Assembly (NCBI RefSeq): GCF_000006405.1
Contig: NW_003211409.1
Span: 296,867-360,866 of the forward strand
Reading direction: 5' to 3'
Source of the DNA: Perkinsus marinus ATCC 50983
Taxonomy: Eukaryota > Perkinsozoa > Perkinsida > Perkinsidae
Length of the DNA stretch: 64,000 nt
The number at the start of each line of letters is the position of its first letter. The first letter of the stretch is position 1. Of the stretch, positions 32,926 through 43,703 are shown in pieces. The notes beneath the pieces are model-generated. The model was not told the origin of the DNA. It saw only the letters and a list, made by a program, of their open reading frames with translations, and did not search any database. The position numbers and the translations under genes were made by a program.

Positions 32926-34345
32926 TCACTTGATTTGGTCCAAGGCTTCCTTAGCTGTTGGTACTACACGATCATAACGACCCAATTCTGCCCGTACCGA
33001 GATGAGATCAGTCTTATCGAAACTAAAATCCAAAATTCGCTGACAGCTTCAACGTCACGAAGGCGAGTGGACGACTCGGCACTACAGGGACATACAATAT
33101 TGCCATCCCCTCGTTCAAGCATGTGCCCTTCTACGAATTCCTCCCAATCAGATCCCAGTACTACCGGCTTCCATCCGGCTTCCACCCCAACGGAAGAATT
33201 GCGATTTGCGGAGAGTCTACAACTTCCATATCATATCTGAAGAGAAAGAAGAAGACAATCGAGTTTAGTCCTTTGCGAAGTTCGAACCAACACTAATACT
33301 ATTACAGGGTGATCAAAAAGCCGGGCCCACCTCTCCAAATTTCTCATCGAGTGTGAATATCAGGGAGACTCAGGCACCATTTTCAAGGTATCGACGAGCT
33401 CTCTCTAATCATTAGTCTGATATTAGAGTCTAATGGTAGTTGAACCAATTCTATACTCTTCATACCCCACATGTTATGACGATATGGAGAAAGCCGTGTA
33501 CGGCGAAAAGCGGGTAAATTTTATTTCTGGACTATTTCCGTCTATCGATGGTCGAATTTTCTGGACTGTTCGCAGAGACGGTCCACAGAGAGATGGCATA
33601 GGCGCCCCAACTTTCTATTATTCAGATGCGCTAAGAAACGTCGAGGGATGGGCCCTCCTTATTCGATCCCCCTGCAGTACAGGAAAGTGCAACGGAATTC
33701 GATTAGAGATCCCCATGGTAGCCATTCAGCTTGGCATAGGCGACCCAACTTTATGGCTTGCTCGCAGAGAGATGGCATAGGCGCCCCAACTTTCTGGACT
33801 CTTCGCAGAGAGATGGCATAGGCGCCCCAACTTTCTATTATTCACATGCGCTGAGAAATCCCGAGGGATGGGCCCCTTTTATTCGATCACCCTGTAGTAC
33901 AGGAAAATGCAAGGGAATTCGATTACAGATTCCCATGGTAGCCATTCAGCTTGGCATAGGCGCCCCAACTTTATGGCTTGCTCGCAGAGAGATGGCATAG
34001 GCGCCCCAACTTTCTATTATTCAGATGCGCTGAGAAATCTCGAAGGATAGGCCCATTTTATTCGATCACCCTGTAGTACAGAAAAATACAACGGACTTCA
34101 ATTAGAGATTCCAATGGTAGACATTCAACTTACGCAGCAGTGGGAACCTCATCCATATCGACTTTATAAAAAGTAGCTTGTGGATAGCTAGCTGAAAGCT
34201 TCTCGAACTCAGGCTCAAACATCTTGGCACCAGTAGACCACTTAGTTGAGAACCATCCAACCATCATGTGGGAAGTCTGCTTCAACGCCTCGTAATCAGC
34301 ATAGTTCTCTATTTTCTGACAATAACAACATACGAATGTCACCAT
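32926..34345 (-). CDS. thioredoxin-fold protein lacking the catalytic CxxC
   Basis: Four exons give exactly 120 aa, a thioredoxin's normal length: 34334-34345, 34134-34315, 33165-33236, 32926-33022. Spliced, the protein starts MVTFKIENYADYEAL, aligning residue for residue with the usual thioredoxin N-terminus. The active-site region reads MVGWFSTKWSTGAKMFEP, so the normal WCGPCK has become WSTGAK: both redox cysteines are gone. VDMDEVPTAA and SPQIAILPLGWKPDG fit the central strands and the cis-Pro loop. The first intron would be only 18 nt (34316-34333) and does not shift frame, so reading through it (adding VCCYCQ) is also possible. Intron 2 (33237-34133) hosts a mobile element. Likely a non-redox, binding or structural thioredoxin-like protein. 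Confidence 0.78.
33303..34075. mobile_element. mariner-like inverted-repeat element with internal tandem repeats
   Basis: Left end TACAGGGTGATCAAAAAGCC (from about 33303) and right end, in reverse complement, TACAGGGTGATCGAATAAAA (to about 34075), both flanked by TA. The inside repeats a block (GGCATAGGCGCCCCAACTTT) about every 180-220 bp. No transposase frame. Lies inside the large intron of the thioredoxin-like gene. A shorter relative is at 46205-46415. Confidence 0.6.
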
Positions 34346-34623
34346 ATTTGCTAAGACTCGAACACATCATAAACGCCCAGCCCGTTTACCCTGACAGTAG
34401 CAGCAGTAGTGCAAAAACGTCTGGCCAAGGTCTGTAGACCAAATCGCGACGAAGCAGAGGAAAGCATGAGTGGTAAAAATGTGGATTCCTCTACAGAACG
34501 AAGGAGATATTCAAACGGCCGATTCTGCGGCTCACACTTAGCTCATCAGAAGGAATATCATTAAGTCTCAGAGCTGGTTCATTCAATACCTCGCAAGATG
34601 TTCCCAAAGTACACCCATAAACA

Positions 34624-34815
34624 GTGTCGAAGTAGATGTTCCCTTTCCTCAGTTGAGTCCAAGAGTTTCCTCACTACTTATAGAAACATACATCAAATTC
34701 GCGTAGAAGTGTACAGAAACCAACAATAATGTCCCAAAACATTCTCAGAACTTCCATATTGTCACCAACACATGTAGTCGCCCATCAGGTCAGACCATGT
34801 GCATATTTTCCCAAA
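34624..34815 (+). repeat. repeat family B copy
   Basis: TCGAAGTAGATGTTCCCTTT through 'CAGTTGAGTCC' and 'CTCACTACTTATAGAAAC' to 'CATATTGTCACCAACACATG'. Between the thioredoxin-like gene and the 3' end of the poly-Asp gene. Confidence 0.65.
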
Positions 34816-34910
34816 CTTGACCCTTATTTGCATTAAATTTTTTCTTGCATTCTTTTACAGCGAACTCTGCGCACTGCAACCCAACAAACGTCCATACGAC
34901 TACGGCATGT

Positions 34911-36885
34911 TCATGCATGCACTAGTATTGATAATGTCAGTAAGACAATAAAGAGGAGGAGTCTCTCGCACTGGCGTGGCCCCTCGTGAGCAGCGCTCAT
35001 TTCATCAACTTGCTCGCACATAGCGCGGCAAGTATCTTCAAAAACCTCAACTTGCTCGGACTTCTTCATTAAATGTTGGTAATAGTCGCACTAAAGAGAG
35101 ATATCCTTTTCGAATTCCCTGCAAATGTGCGCACTGAGCTACTTACATCATCGTAGCAGGTCCTACTTTGAACCACGTATCGATTAAAACAAATACAACA
35201 TGTCAAAGTAGGTTCATCATTGTTAGTGAACATTGCATCGGGTAAACGGTTACCATGCACGTCAAGAGCGTCTGGACTGTCGCACTAAAATAGGAAAGTT
35301 CTTCAACATGAGCACACATGAAGAAAGCTCGCCCGCTCTGAACGACCCTTACAGTTTCATGGCATTGCTCTCGAGTCTTGCCGAAGAAATTGTTCGTATT
35401 ATACCTACATGGATTGAATCCAAAGTCCATTAGAAACAACTACGGCTACTTACGGCATCACCCTCTGCACTCCTAGCTCAGCAACCTTAGCTCCGTTATC
35501 TGAAACACGAAAGGGATATGTAATAATATACAGGAATGTATAAACGCCAATACGGGATAGCGGTAATAATATATCATGATTATAAATCACTGAAGAATAA
35601 GATATATCAAATTCTGGATAATATGTAATGTTCACGATGATATCTCTCGATTATCATATTATAGTAGACAGGTTATTTAACATGAACGTAATCGACGTTT
35701 TGCGAGAGGAAGTATACCAATAGACGGGGCGCTTACCTTCCTTGACTGGCTGACCTTTCATCATAGTCGGTTGTGTTCCACCTAACAGTGAGAGCCTCTA
35801 ACATACCACGATCACCGAGGCCTCAGTTAGGCTGAGTGACTAGTATCAACGAGGTCCCGAAAGCTCACCATCGGAGGTCTCCTCATCGTCTTTGCCGTCC
35901 TCTGCGGCGGCGGCAGAATCATGTTGGTTGCCATCCTCATTTTCTCTTCCGCTTGCCTCATCAGCGTCTTCTCGGTGGCGTTCAGTTGTCGGCCGCTTGC
36001 CCGATTTGCCCCTGTGTCTTGTTCGAGAGCCTCCGCCCTCACCGCTCTTGTCATGATGGTCTTCATCCTTATGATGATCATCGTCATCATCATCATCATC
36101 ATCGTCATCGTCGTCATCGTCATCGTCATTGTCGTCATCGTCATCATCGTCGTCATCATCATCGTCATCATCATCGTCATCATCATCGTCATCATCATCG
36201 TGGTCGTGGTCTTTATCATCATCATCGTGGTCGTGGTCTTTATCATCATCATGACGTCGACGATGCCGGTGTTTCCTTCCTTTCTTGTGTCCTACGAAGA
36301 GAGCGATCAACATCCTGTGTATCCCCCGGGAAATTCGCGTTTCAAGTTCGATTGATCCGCAAGATGTGATCCAAGAACTAGTGGTGATCATTTAGATCTG
36401 TGGCGATGTAACTCTACTAACATACACTATTATCACTCCACTAGTTCAGCTCGATAAACTGCCTACCTACGTAACAGAAGGCCGCGAGTTCGAATCCTGC
36501 ACCCGCTACTCATGATTGAAGCTCTTACCTTCATGATGATGCTGCCCTCCTTTGTGAGCCTCTTTCCGACTATCTTCTTCCTCATCTCCTCCACCGAAGA
36601 ACCACCTCAACAAGAACAACCAATTCCGATCATAACACACCAACACTAACTACTTACGATTTTTCCTGCAGCCAAGAGCCCCGCAGAACATCGCGTTTCA
36701 AGGGAAGGCGGCTTCTAAAACAGAGCACGTTCAGCCAGGTCATGAAAACCATCATAGAGAAACGATAGCTTTCCTTCGCACCTCTGTTCGAGCAAGGACG
36801 ACGTCGGCATTATCTTTCCATCTAGCTTATGTGGAATGTCCGCAGTCCATAGATAGAGCTCCGTTGCAGCTCGTAAAAGTCTCAT
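34911..36885 (-). CDS. poly-Asp/His acidic protein with Cys-rich region and hydrophobic C-terminal tail
   Basis: Nine exons join in phase: 36782-36885, 36658-36714, 36529-36605, 35869-36291, 35737-35781, 35454-35499, 35353-35404, 35147-35284, 34911-35090 (373 aa). The big exon encodes a basic His/Arg/Lys patch (HKKGRKHRHRRR), DKDHDHDDD repeats and a run of about 40 Asp written with mixed GAT and GAC codons. After that come about ten cysteines (CCICF, TCYDDC, TCRAMC) and a terminal hydrophobic stretch RLLLFIVLLTLSILVHA at the very end, like a tail anchor or GPI-attachment signal. No N-terminal signal peptide is seen from this ATG, so an upstream exon is possible. The composition suggests divalent-metal or calcium binding; the function is inference. 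Confidence 0.65.
36060..36250. repeat. (GAT/GAC)n coding repeat
   Basis: Imperfect trinucleotide tract encoding the Asp run on the minus strand. All six frames stay open across it, which produces a false poly-Met/Thr frame and Ile/Val or His/Arg frames. Confidence 0.9.
36437..36512 (+). pseudogene. tRNA-Arg(ACG)-like fragment in an intron
   Basis: Resembles tRNA-Arg(ACG): a D-arm-like TTCAGCTCGATAAACTGCC, CTACGTAACAGAAGG at the anticodon arm and GAGTTCGAATCCTGC at the T arm. The anticodon stem does not pair and the T stem has one mismatch, so it is not functional as read. Lies antisense in the intron between exons 36529-36605 and 35869-36291 of the poly-Asp gene. Confidence 0.3.
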
Positions 36886-37112
36886 CCAATGTACATTATG
36901 CCTACGAGGTCGAGTACTTTCGTTTCCACCTCCCGGGACTATGTATGGTAACTCAAGTCACACACATACTTTAGTCGAAACCTCGTGCATCTGCACACAT
37001 TACTCATCATAAAATCGACCGTAGAATGCTAGAGCTGAGACAACCATAATTGAAGTTAACGTGGAAGCACACTGAGGCAGAAGTGCTGAACACAATAATA
37101 GTAATAATAACC

Positions 37113-37113
<1 letters not shown>

Positions 37114-37186
<73 letters not shown>

Positions 37187-37196
37187 AAACAACAAC
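37114..37196. repeat. (CAA)n microsatellite
   Basis: About 27 CAA units with one interruption. Makes artificial poly-Leu and poly-Cys frames on the minus strand. Confidence 0.95.
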
Positions 37197-38348
37197 ACGT
37201 ACCCCCTATATTGACCAAAACCAACACGTCGGTATACCAGTAAGGGAAACAGTGAGACAATGAGACTCGCCAGCTCATTAAGGAGGGGTAGCGGATAAAC
37301 TCCCCTTGAGATGATGTCAGAGAAACAGTGAATAGGCTTCAACCCGTATCGACACGAGGATGAGCCAAAGGTTCCTCTCTTAGCACTGTACAGGTCTCAA
37401 ACCCACCCCCCCCCCCGCAGACTGAGACCCGTGAGTCAACGTTATTATCATATCGGGGGAATACTCTGATATGAATTGAGTAGATGATCACAACACACTT
37501 ACCTCTTACGTGGCATTCGTCTTATCCCTATTGCCAAGGACGTCCATTTGAAAATGAAAATTCCAAAGAAATTTTGGCTAATTCTTATTAGTGTCTGTAC
37601 ACTTCTTCCCGATTCCATATGTAAACTTCTCGTCAAGAAATGCCTGAGCTCAGCTGAGGAAAGTAAACATATATTCCTCTACGAGAACTGCACAAAACAC
37701 CAGTACCTCCTGGTGTTTCGAGATCGGTCACACTGTACTTGAATCAGCAAACCCCTGGGGGGAAAGGCACTCAATAGTTCCGCCATACCTTGACAACCTC
37801 AACTGTCATCAGATCATGATGCTACTCTTACTGTAAAATGACAGTGACAATTCGAACCGTCGTATACTAGGCCATGATAGTTACACTCTACATCAGCACT
37901 CGAGCAAACCCCTTCTCACGACTCGGTAAATAAAGTGAAATATTGCCCTCAACTTAGTCGTGATTCACTGCAATACATATACAGTACTTCGCTAGAGGCC
38001 CCCATCGCCGACCATGTCAGTTCTTCACCCTACAGTGCTTTCGTTTCCAGATCTCCTGCTTCCCATTCACAAGGGCAGATGGCATTCTCGATCTGACATT
38101 TATTGCCCGAAAAGATGAATTACTTCGCTCCGCCCGCTCCCAGTAACTCCTCAGCCTCAAAGTCGCAGTGAAACGATGGTAAACGGTCATTGTAGACCAC
38201 CACGACTGGTGATACTCTAGGAACGTACATGACCACCACTGGTGATAGAATGCTATACAATGACTTAGTACTAGTGGTATCATACTTTAACGTGATTCAA
38301 TCGGCTGTCTTTGATACAGTCTCAAGACAGGTTGAGCTTCGAAGGGCT
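37197..38348. other. intergenic with a repeat B copy
   Basis: No gene recognised between the CAA tract and the Utp12 gene's stop. A C-homopolymer lies at about 37407 and a reverse family B copy at 37545-37690 (CTGAGCTCAGCTGAGGAAAG). Confidence 0.4.
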
Positions 38349-39265
38349 TCAGTCTGAGTCGGAGCCTTCCTCCTCCTCCTCCTCGTCGTCACTCTCAGAG
38401 GCCATACCATCCGAGTCCATAGCGACGTCGTTATCATAGGCAGCATCGTCGTCTCCGCCGTGCCTGATCACGAGCCTTAACCCACAACCCTAGAGGGCCA
38501 TTGATAGTACATACTTCACCAGAGGCTCGGCAGGAGTCTGCTTGGCTGAGTGCTGTTGAGTAGCAGTGCATACGTTTATAATTGCTTGTACTCTACCATG
38601 CAGCTTCGACAGAGCAGAGAAGTAGGCACTACGTTGATGGAAAGACTCCAACAGAGGAGCTGAGGAAAACCCAAACACAATATGACGGAACAGGAGGAAG
38701 AGAACCCTAGAGTACCGATGACTGCACTGGTGTCCTCAGGATGCCCCGAGAGATACCCAGCATGGACCAATAGTAAATTGCGAGCCCATTCCGCAAGGAC
38801 CATGGCTCGGGTCGGGGACTTGTCCAACGCCACGCAAATGTGCGACAAGATCTGTGCAGCCTCAGGACCTGAGCGCTGGGACTAGGAGGAGACCATTGAT
38901 ACGACGGAGCAAGTACCAGTTATGTCCCTAGCAGTAGCTGCCATAACGGCATTATTAGTCGTGTGAAGGACCCGGTCGAGGGCCATGGTGTCCCCACCAG
39001 CAAGGCCCTGTCGGGCGAGTGCAGCCATAGACGCTGAGCCCGAAGACCTGCTAGTGGTATCCACTGGTGACCTCTAGAAGGTATCAACTTGCCTCGGTTT
39101 CTCAATTGCTCGAAGTGCCTTTTTCTCAGCGATAAGCTTCTCTTCAGCCTCCTTGGTTCGCTCGACCAGAGCCTAAAGCGCCACTATCACCCCTAGGGCC
39201 GATCCCAGTACTACTTCCATCTGCTCCTCAGTGGCCGCACGCTTCGTCGCTGGTGGCTGCGACAT
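38349..39265 (-). CDS. Utp12-domain protein (WDR43/UTP5-like) without WD40 part
   Basis: Exons 39191-39265, 39089-39172, 38917-39073, 38716-38868, 38515-38659, 38349-38463 give 242 aa. The core matches the Utp12 domain of U3 snoRNP t-UTP proteins: SMAALARQGLAGGDTMALDR, then GPEAAQILSHICVALDKSP, then EWARNLLLVHAGYL, and YFSALSKLHGRVQAI. The C-terminus is the acidic tail typical of WDR43/UTP5 (ESDDEEEEEEGSDSD). In yeast and man UTP5 carries an N-terminal WD40 propeller; none is readable in the next kilobase upstream. The first introns are uncertain. Between 39265 and 39073 the options are 18+15 nt, 42+15 nt, or one 141-nt intron skipping a coiled-coil exon. Likely role: early 40S ribosome assembly in the nucleolus. 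Confidence 0.75.
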
Positions 39266-40305
39266 AAAGACTAGTAAATGAGGGACTGCAAGCCTGTTGA
39301 CAGTAATGGTCACGCAACTCAACCATTCGAGTCAGTTGCAAGTAAGCGCCAACGGAGTCGTGGATCGGTCCCTCGCCTCGGTGACTCCTTGTCTGGGTAG
39401 ACCCTGCGAGTTAGGGTCAGTCCGAGCTCACGTATTATAATTGAGATCACCCAGCATGCTTGATTGCAGTGTGCATGCTTGTCTACGGGCCACATCGCTC
39501 TCAGAATGGGCATCAGGCCGGGGCACGCGCCACGAAACTAAGCGCGCGCCATGACCGTGCACTAGCATTTCCCAAAGTATACTCCCCCCAACTGGTTCCA
39601 GTGTCTTATCGCGTTACTGGATGGTGAGTTCCAACGAGATCGAATGTGAGATCGAGCTGCCAACTCTTACATCCACTCAACGAGTGCGATAGAGGGTGGC
39701 CCATACCTCACGTGCTTCCCCACCGAGGGAGAGGTTCTCACCTCGGGTTCATCGCTGTTGAACTGTGCATTCTAAGTCCCTTAGAGAGGGCTGTCATGCC
39801 GGGCGACCCCGTTTGCATTGAGAGAAGCTTTGGTATTGCATCAACACACTAGGACTCAAGACAGCTGGTACTATACAAGTAAGATCTACTACTGCGCTAG
39901 TACCTTCAGGTACTCCGTAGTAGAGTAGTTCCCCTGCATGTGTCTGCATGACCACATAGTACATGGAGTCCATATCTCAAGTATCGACTATAAGCTGGTT
40001 GGACGCCGCTGGTGTGTGTGATGACTCATCGTTGTCGATTGTCTTTTACTCGGTTACTCTCTACTGTACCATTTAGCCGTAGTCGGGGAAGTCGTAGCCA
40101 GGGTCACCTTTCGTCGTATTTGCTAGTGGCACTAGTAAGAGTATGGGCGATTGATCCGTAATGCTCGCGAGAAGCTTTGCATTAAATGATTCGGGTGTAG
40201 TAATAATTTTGTTGATATTTTATTAAAATCATGGCTATAATTAGTCTTAGCGATAAAAATAAAATAATAACCAAAGGGGTAGAAAATTGAACTTATCGGT
40301 AAAAA
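39266..40305. other. no gene recognised
   Basis: Upstream of the Utp12 gene. Contains scattered open pieces on both strands with no splice-consistent chain, and no WD40-like sequence was found. 40195-40320 is AT-rich. Confidence 0.35.
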
Positions 40306-40584
40306 TTAATTCGGCCTGGAAATACTATAGACTGGGAAATCCACACAGTAGTTGTTACCAATGTCGAGGAGGCGGAGGATGAGAGCGTCAGGCTCTATGT
40401 CTCCTGAGAGGTCACTCTCAACCACTTTCAAAGAGGTCACCGTGATCGACAGGTGTGACTGCACTGAATGCCTTAGTGTACCACTCGAGCACGATAGATA
40501 CCACAGCTTTGACGATCTACGCTTGCTACAGTCAGCATGTGGCTCGAGACGAAGCCCTACGAGGCTCGCTAGTCGCCGAAGCAA
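40306..40584 (-). CDS. exon(s) of an unknown gene (partial)
   Basis: Open frame with coding-like composition, best part SITVTSLKVVESDLSGDIEP continuing DALILRLLDI to a GTAACA donor. A 23-nt intron inside the frame (gtacac to gtgcag) is possible but not needed. Neighbouring exons were not identified. Confidence 0.3.
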   Translation of the reverse strand: MLRRLASLVGLRLEPHADCSKRRSSKLWYLSCSSGTLRHSVQSHLSITVTSLKVVESDLSGDIEPDALILRLLDIGNNYCVDFPVYSISRPN

Positions 40585-41069
40585 ACGTCACCAATACGAA
40601 GGCTATTCCAGAGACAATACTGTATTCAACGAGCCGAATAACGCGATACTCGATGAAAGCAAACTGAAAAGTGAGCGGTCCCTTACGTGATAGCATCAGT
40701 TACAAATGTGAGCAGGCAAAAGCGCTATCTTGAGCTCAAGGATCATGGCCCTGTGGAGAGAGTACGTGGTCCATTCTCGTGGATCGTCCTCCGATGACGA
40801 CACTGCTGACGTGGGTCATCTTTCTAGTAAAGCCTTAGCTTGACCTCCCCAGTAGAAGACATTCCTTAGTCTCTGCTGGCTATGGTATCGATGAGTGTTA
40901 CACACTACTACGGCCGAGCATAGGAAGCGAGCACTCTCTATGCAGATTGGCTAACCGTATGACCATGGACGCCGATTACGAATGGCCTAATGGCACTTTC
41001 CCTCAGTAGCCTATTGAGGGTCTTCCGCGTTGTTGACCCCATCTCAGACCACTACGAATCCGATCTCCT

Positions 41070-41609
41070 GTGAGACAACAGGGTTGTACTGTTCCGCACA
41101 GCGGTGCATTGCGTCCGTCCTATGCTGCTTACACAGAGTGTCTACTTGAAAGTGTTGAAATTGGCACGATGTACGCTGCTGGTCTGAGAGTGGTATGCAC
41201 AAGCATTCGTCTTATTTTGCTGCCACTTGGTACCCCGCAGGTCTTGCATGTAATTCAACAACGGCTCACACCCGTACTAGACCGAACTAAGCGCTCTCAC
41301 TGGCCACGTCAAGTTGCATCTTGCATCAGTGTAGGGCTCATCACAGCTTTCCACAACACACTCAATTTGTACTTCCACCGAACCACCAGCAGACAATTGA
41401 AAGCATGCGAATCTGGTAAGAGGCGCTCCTGCCGGGGATAGACAAACGCATCACGCTAGCAGGTGTATATGCGATGCGAGGCCTCCTCACCGGAGCCATG
41501 GCTATGATTCCACTCGTACTGTGTCCTGATCCTTACATGAGGGCATCACTCTCGGCTGCTATCATCGCTAGGGCGGTTGATATTGTGGCGATGCGCGTAA
41601 GACACCCGT
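41070..41609 (+). CDS. TMEM135-like membrane protein, N-terminal exons (tentative)
   Basis: Three exons join in phase: about 41073-41192, 41240-41416 and 41460-41609. They give a Cys/His-containing N-terminus (GCTVPHSGALRPSYAAY), an amphipathic part (HVIQQRLTPVLDRTKRSHWP) and membrane segments (MRGLLTGAMAMIPLVLC) ending SAAIIARAVDIVAMR. The order of a C/H motif, 'ESxxIxxxYAAGLR', then 'RGLLTGxMA...ARAV' resembles the N-terminal half of TMEM135, a peroxisomal/mitochondrial protein. This is by eye and low certainty. The start codon was not found. Confidence 0.35.
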
Positions 41610-42340
41610 GTGTGTTGGTAGCAGTTACTGTGCTGGCCTCCAGCTGCTCATTCGAGCCAGGCCGTGCTTGACTCCAGGTGAGGACATCAACTCCTTCGAG
41701 GAAGTATCAAGTGAAGGTTAGAATCCACGTTGATCAAACTCATGAAAGCTCGAGTCAGAATCAGTCCCGACAAGGGAAGACTATATCCCTTGTCTGAGCC
41801 CACCCAAGAGAGCAAGTACATGCCCAGAAAGGGTACTTGTGAAGACCGAAGTACTCTCCATGACACAGTCCGTCGTGGCGAAGTTGAAGCGGCTAGCTCG
41901 GTTAGTGTCTGGTAAGTCCTCCTGTTGAACGAAATTGCCAAGAGCCTCTGAGGCGATGGGGTGAGTTACAGTAATCATATAACAGTGTAAGACTACCGTG
42001 ATAACCAATAACTTTCTTTATGATGGTAACTTAGAAGGAGATCAAAGATCAGGATGAATACTGGCGTTGTTCCGCATGTTAGTTGCAGTACTGAGGAGGA
42101 GCCATTCGATTCTGGCAGCTGTCGGGCTCTACCTTGTGGTGAGCAATCAAGCACGATGGTCACTCGGCACGACTCGGTCAGACGTCCCCCCGTTTTGGAA
42201 TCCTCACAGTGCCCACCATTGAGAGAGCGATCATATACGGCGGAACACACCGAGGCACTACGTCATCCACGAGCCATTGACTCATCGGTGCTTGTGCAGG
42301 AGGGGCTTCTTCTGCAAAGAGCATCTTGCGAGCGTTAGTA

Positions 42341-43703
42341 ATCAGCATGGCCTTGCACTTGCCACCGCAAATGCTCCGAAAATCTTCCATCGTTGGTGCG
42401 GTATGTACCACGATTCGAGTTCTTCGGAATCGATTAATCTCAGATATCTCGTGATTGGCAGACGATTTCTTGCCGCGTGGCCTCGACTGCGTCGGCGTTA
42501 TTGATACTGAGATGGGTAAGTTTACGTCCTTACGAAGTGAGACGTGCTACTAGCACGTCACAGGAGCAGCTACACAGCTCTTCACGTCTAGCACGGTGCT
42601 AGGCGTAAAGAGCTGTGTCGTAGTAAGGTCTCGAATCTTGGTCGCATGAGTAACAGCCGAGACTTGAACGGCTCGACTATTATAGAGTATTCAAAGTTCT
42701 TCTTCAACGGAGCTCTCAGGCCCCTGCGATGCTCCTGCGGGGTATTAGGAGTTTGGCGCCTGGAAGTCGCAGTCCGTTCGCGCGGACCGTTCAGCGCATC
42801 TTCGCTTGTTGGATAGCCGCCCGAGCCGCTTCGAAGATCCTATGTTCCCTCGATATGAGGTCGGTCCAAGAAGGGGGACAAAACGTATCGTCAGTTCATG
42901 CCCTAGGCTCATGCTTTCGATCTCGCTGATAGCGTGGCCTCTTCGGGTCCTATCTGTTCAAGCGATGGAGCGCCTTCTAAACTCGGACACTACAGCACTT
43001 CTCGACCCAGTCATCCTAGCGCCACTTCTCGAGATGATAGCTACCAAGACTGGTACTGAGACCAACAGATTATGTGGGGTATTTCCGAGTAGATGCATCC
43101 CGGCTGGGCCCGCGACTAGCATTATTCGGCTTGGAAGCGCTATGCGTAGGAGCTGCTGGAGCTGCCTTCTTTGACGCATACTTGCGACAACCACTGCTCG
43201 TTAGCGTTCTTGACTACAAGGTGAGCCCTTTGAGCGCCTTATTGTCATTCCCACAATTTTTCCATGTGTCCATAACGACCAAGTTCATAACGTGCGTTGT
43301 AAAACGGATATATACATATGATGTCTTAATCTTGGCTATGGATATACATGTGTTATAATCAGTGTTGGAATATACGTTCGCTTTCCTCAGCTGAGCTCGG
43401 GAGTTCCTCACTAATTATAGTACCTCGTGTACGAAGCAGGGCGGAAGTGTTCGAAAACAATAGAATTTCCCAAAATTCCCAAATGTTGTTACCGACAAAT
43501 GTAGTCGCTTTGTGAATATTCTCTCACACTGGTTATTATGGATGGACCCTATTATCGCTAGCAGTATATTTTAAATAGATTTATAACTTCATTCATTGCG
43601 TTTGTTATCTCAGTTCGCCCGTCGACTCTTTGATGATGACAGGAAGCACATCTCCCTCTTTTACGATGGAGACAACCGTATTGCCCTCCACCAGGTCATT
43701 TGA
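42341..43703 (+). CDS. multi-pass membrane protein, C-terminal exons
   Basis: Blocks: 42347-42399 (WPCTCHRKCSENLPSLVR), 42447-42511, about 42660-42760, 42795-42880 (RIFACWIAARAASKIL), 42900-43060, then LGPRLALFGLEALCVGAAG (about 43065-43220) with a clear donor, and 43610-43703 (FARRLFDDDRKHISLFYDG) ending at TGA. The intron 43221-43609 contains a family B repeat. Two frames compete between 42800 and 43060: one ends in a TMEM135-like piece, the other reads RLMLSISLIAWPLRVLSVQ. So this may be one gene or the end of one and the start of another. Confidence 0.35.
43368..43535 (+). repeat. repeat family B copy
   Basis: GTTGGAATATACGTTCGC, then CAGCTGAGCTCGGGAG, then 'CACTAATTATAG', ending near 'GTTACCGACAAATGTAGTCG'. 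Intronic. Confidence 0.68.

Noticed and set aside
37000-37342. Poly-Cys and poly-Leu frames
   Set aside because: Translation of the (CAA)n repeat; no start context, splice sites or second copy.
39174-39190. Firm 18-nt intron in the Utp12 gene
   Set aside because: A 42-nt intron from the GTAGTA donor after ATGGAA to the same acceptor also keeps frame and fits the usual intron size, so 39173-39190 is not unique evidence.
43047-43062. 16-nt intron GTACTGAGACCAACAG
   Set aside because: The downstream frame is already open across this segment from an acceptor at TGATAG, so no ultrashort intron is required.
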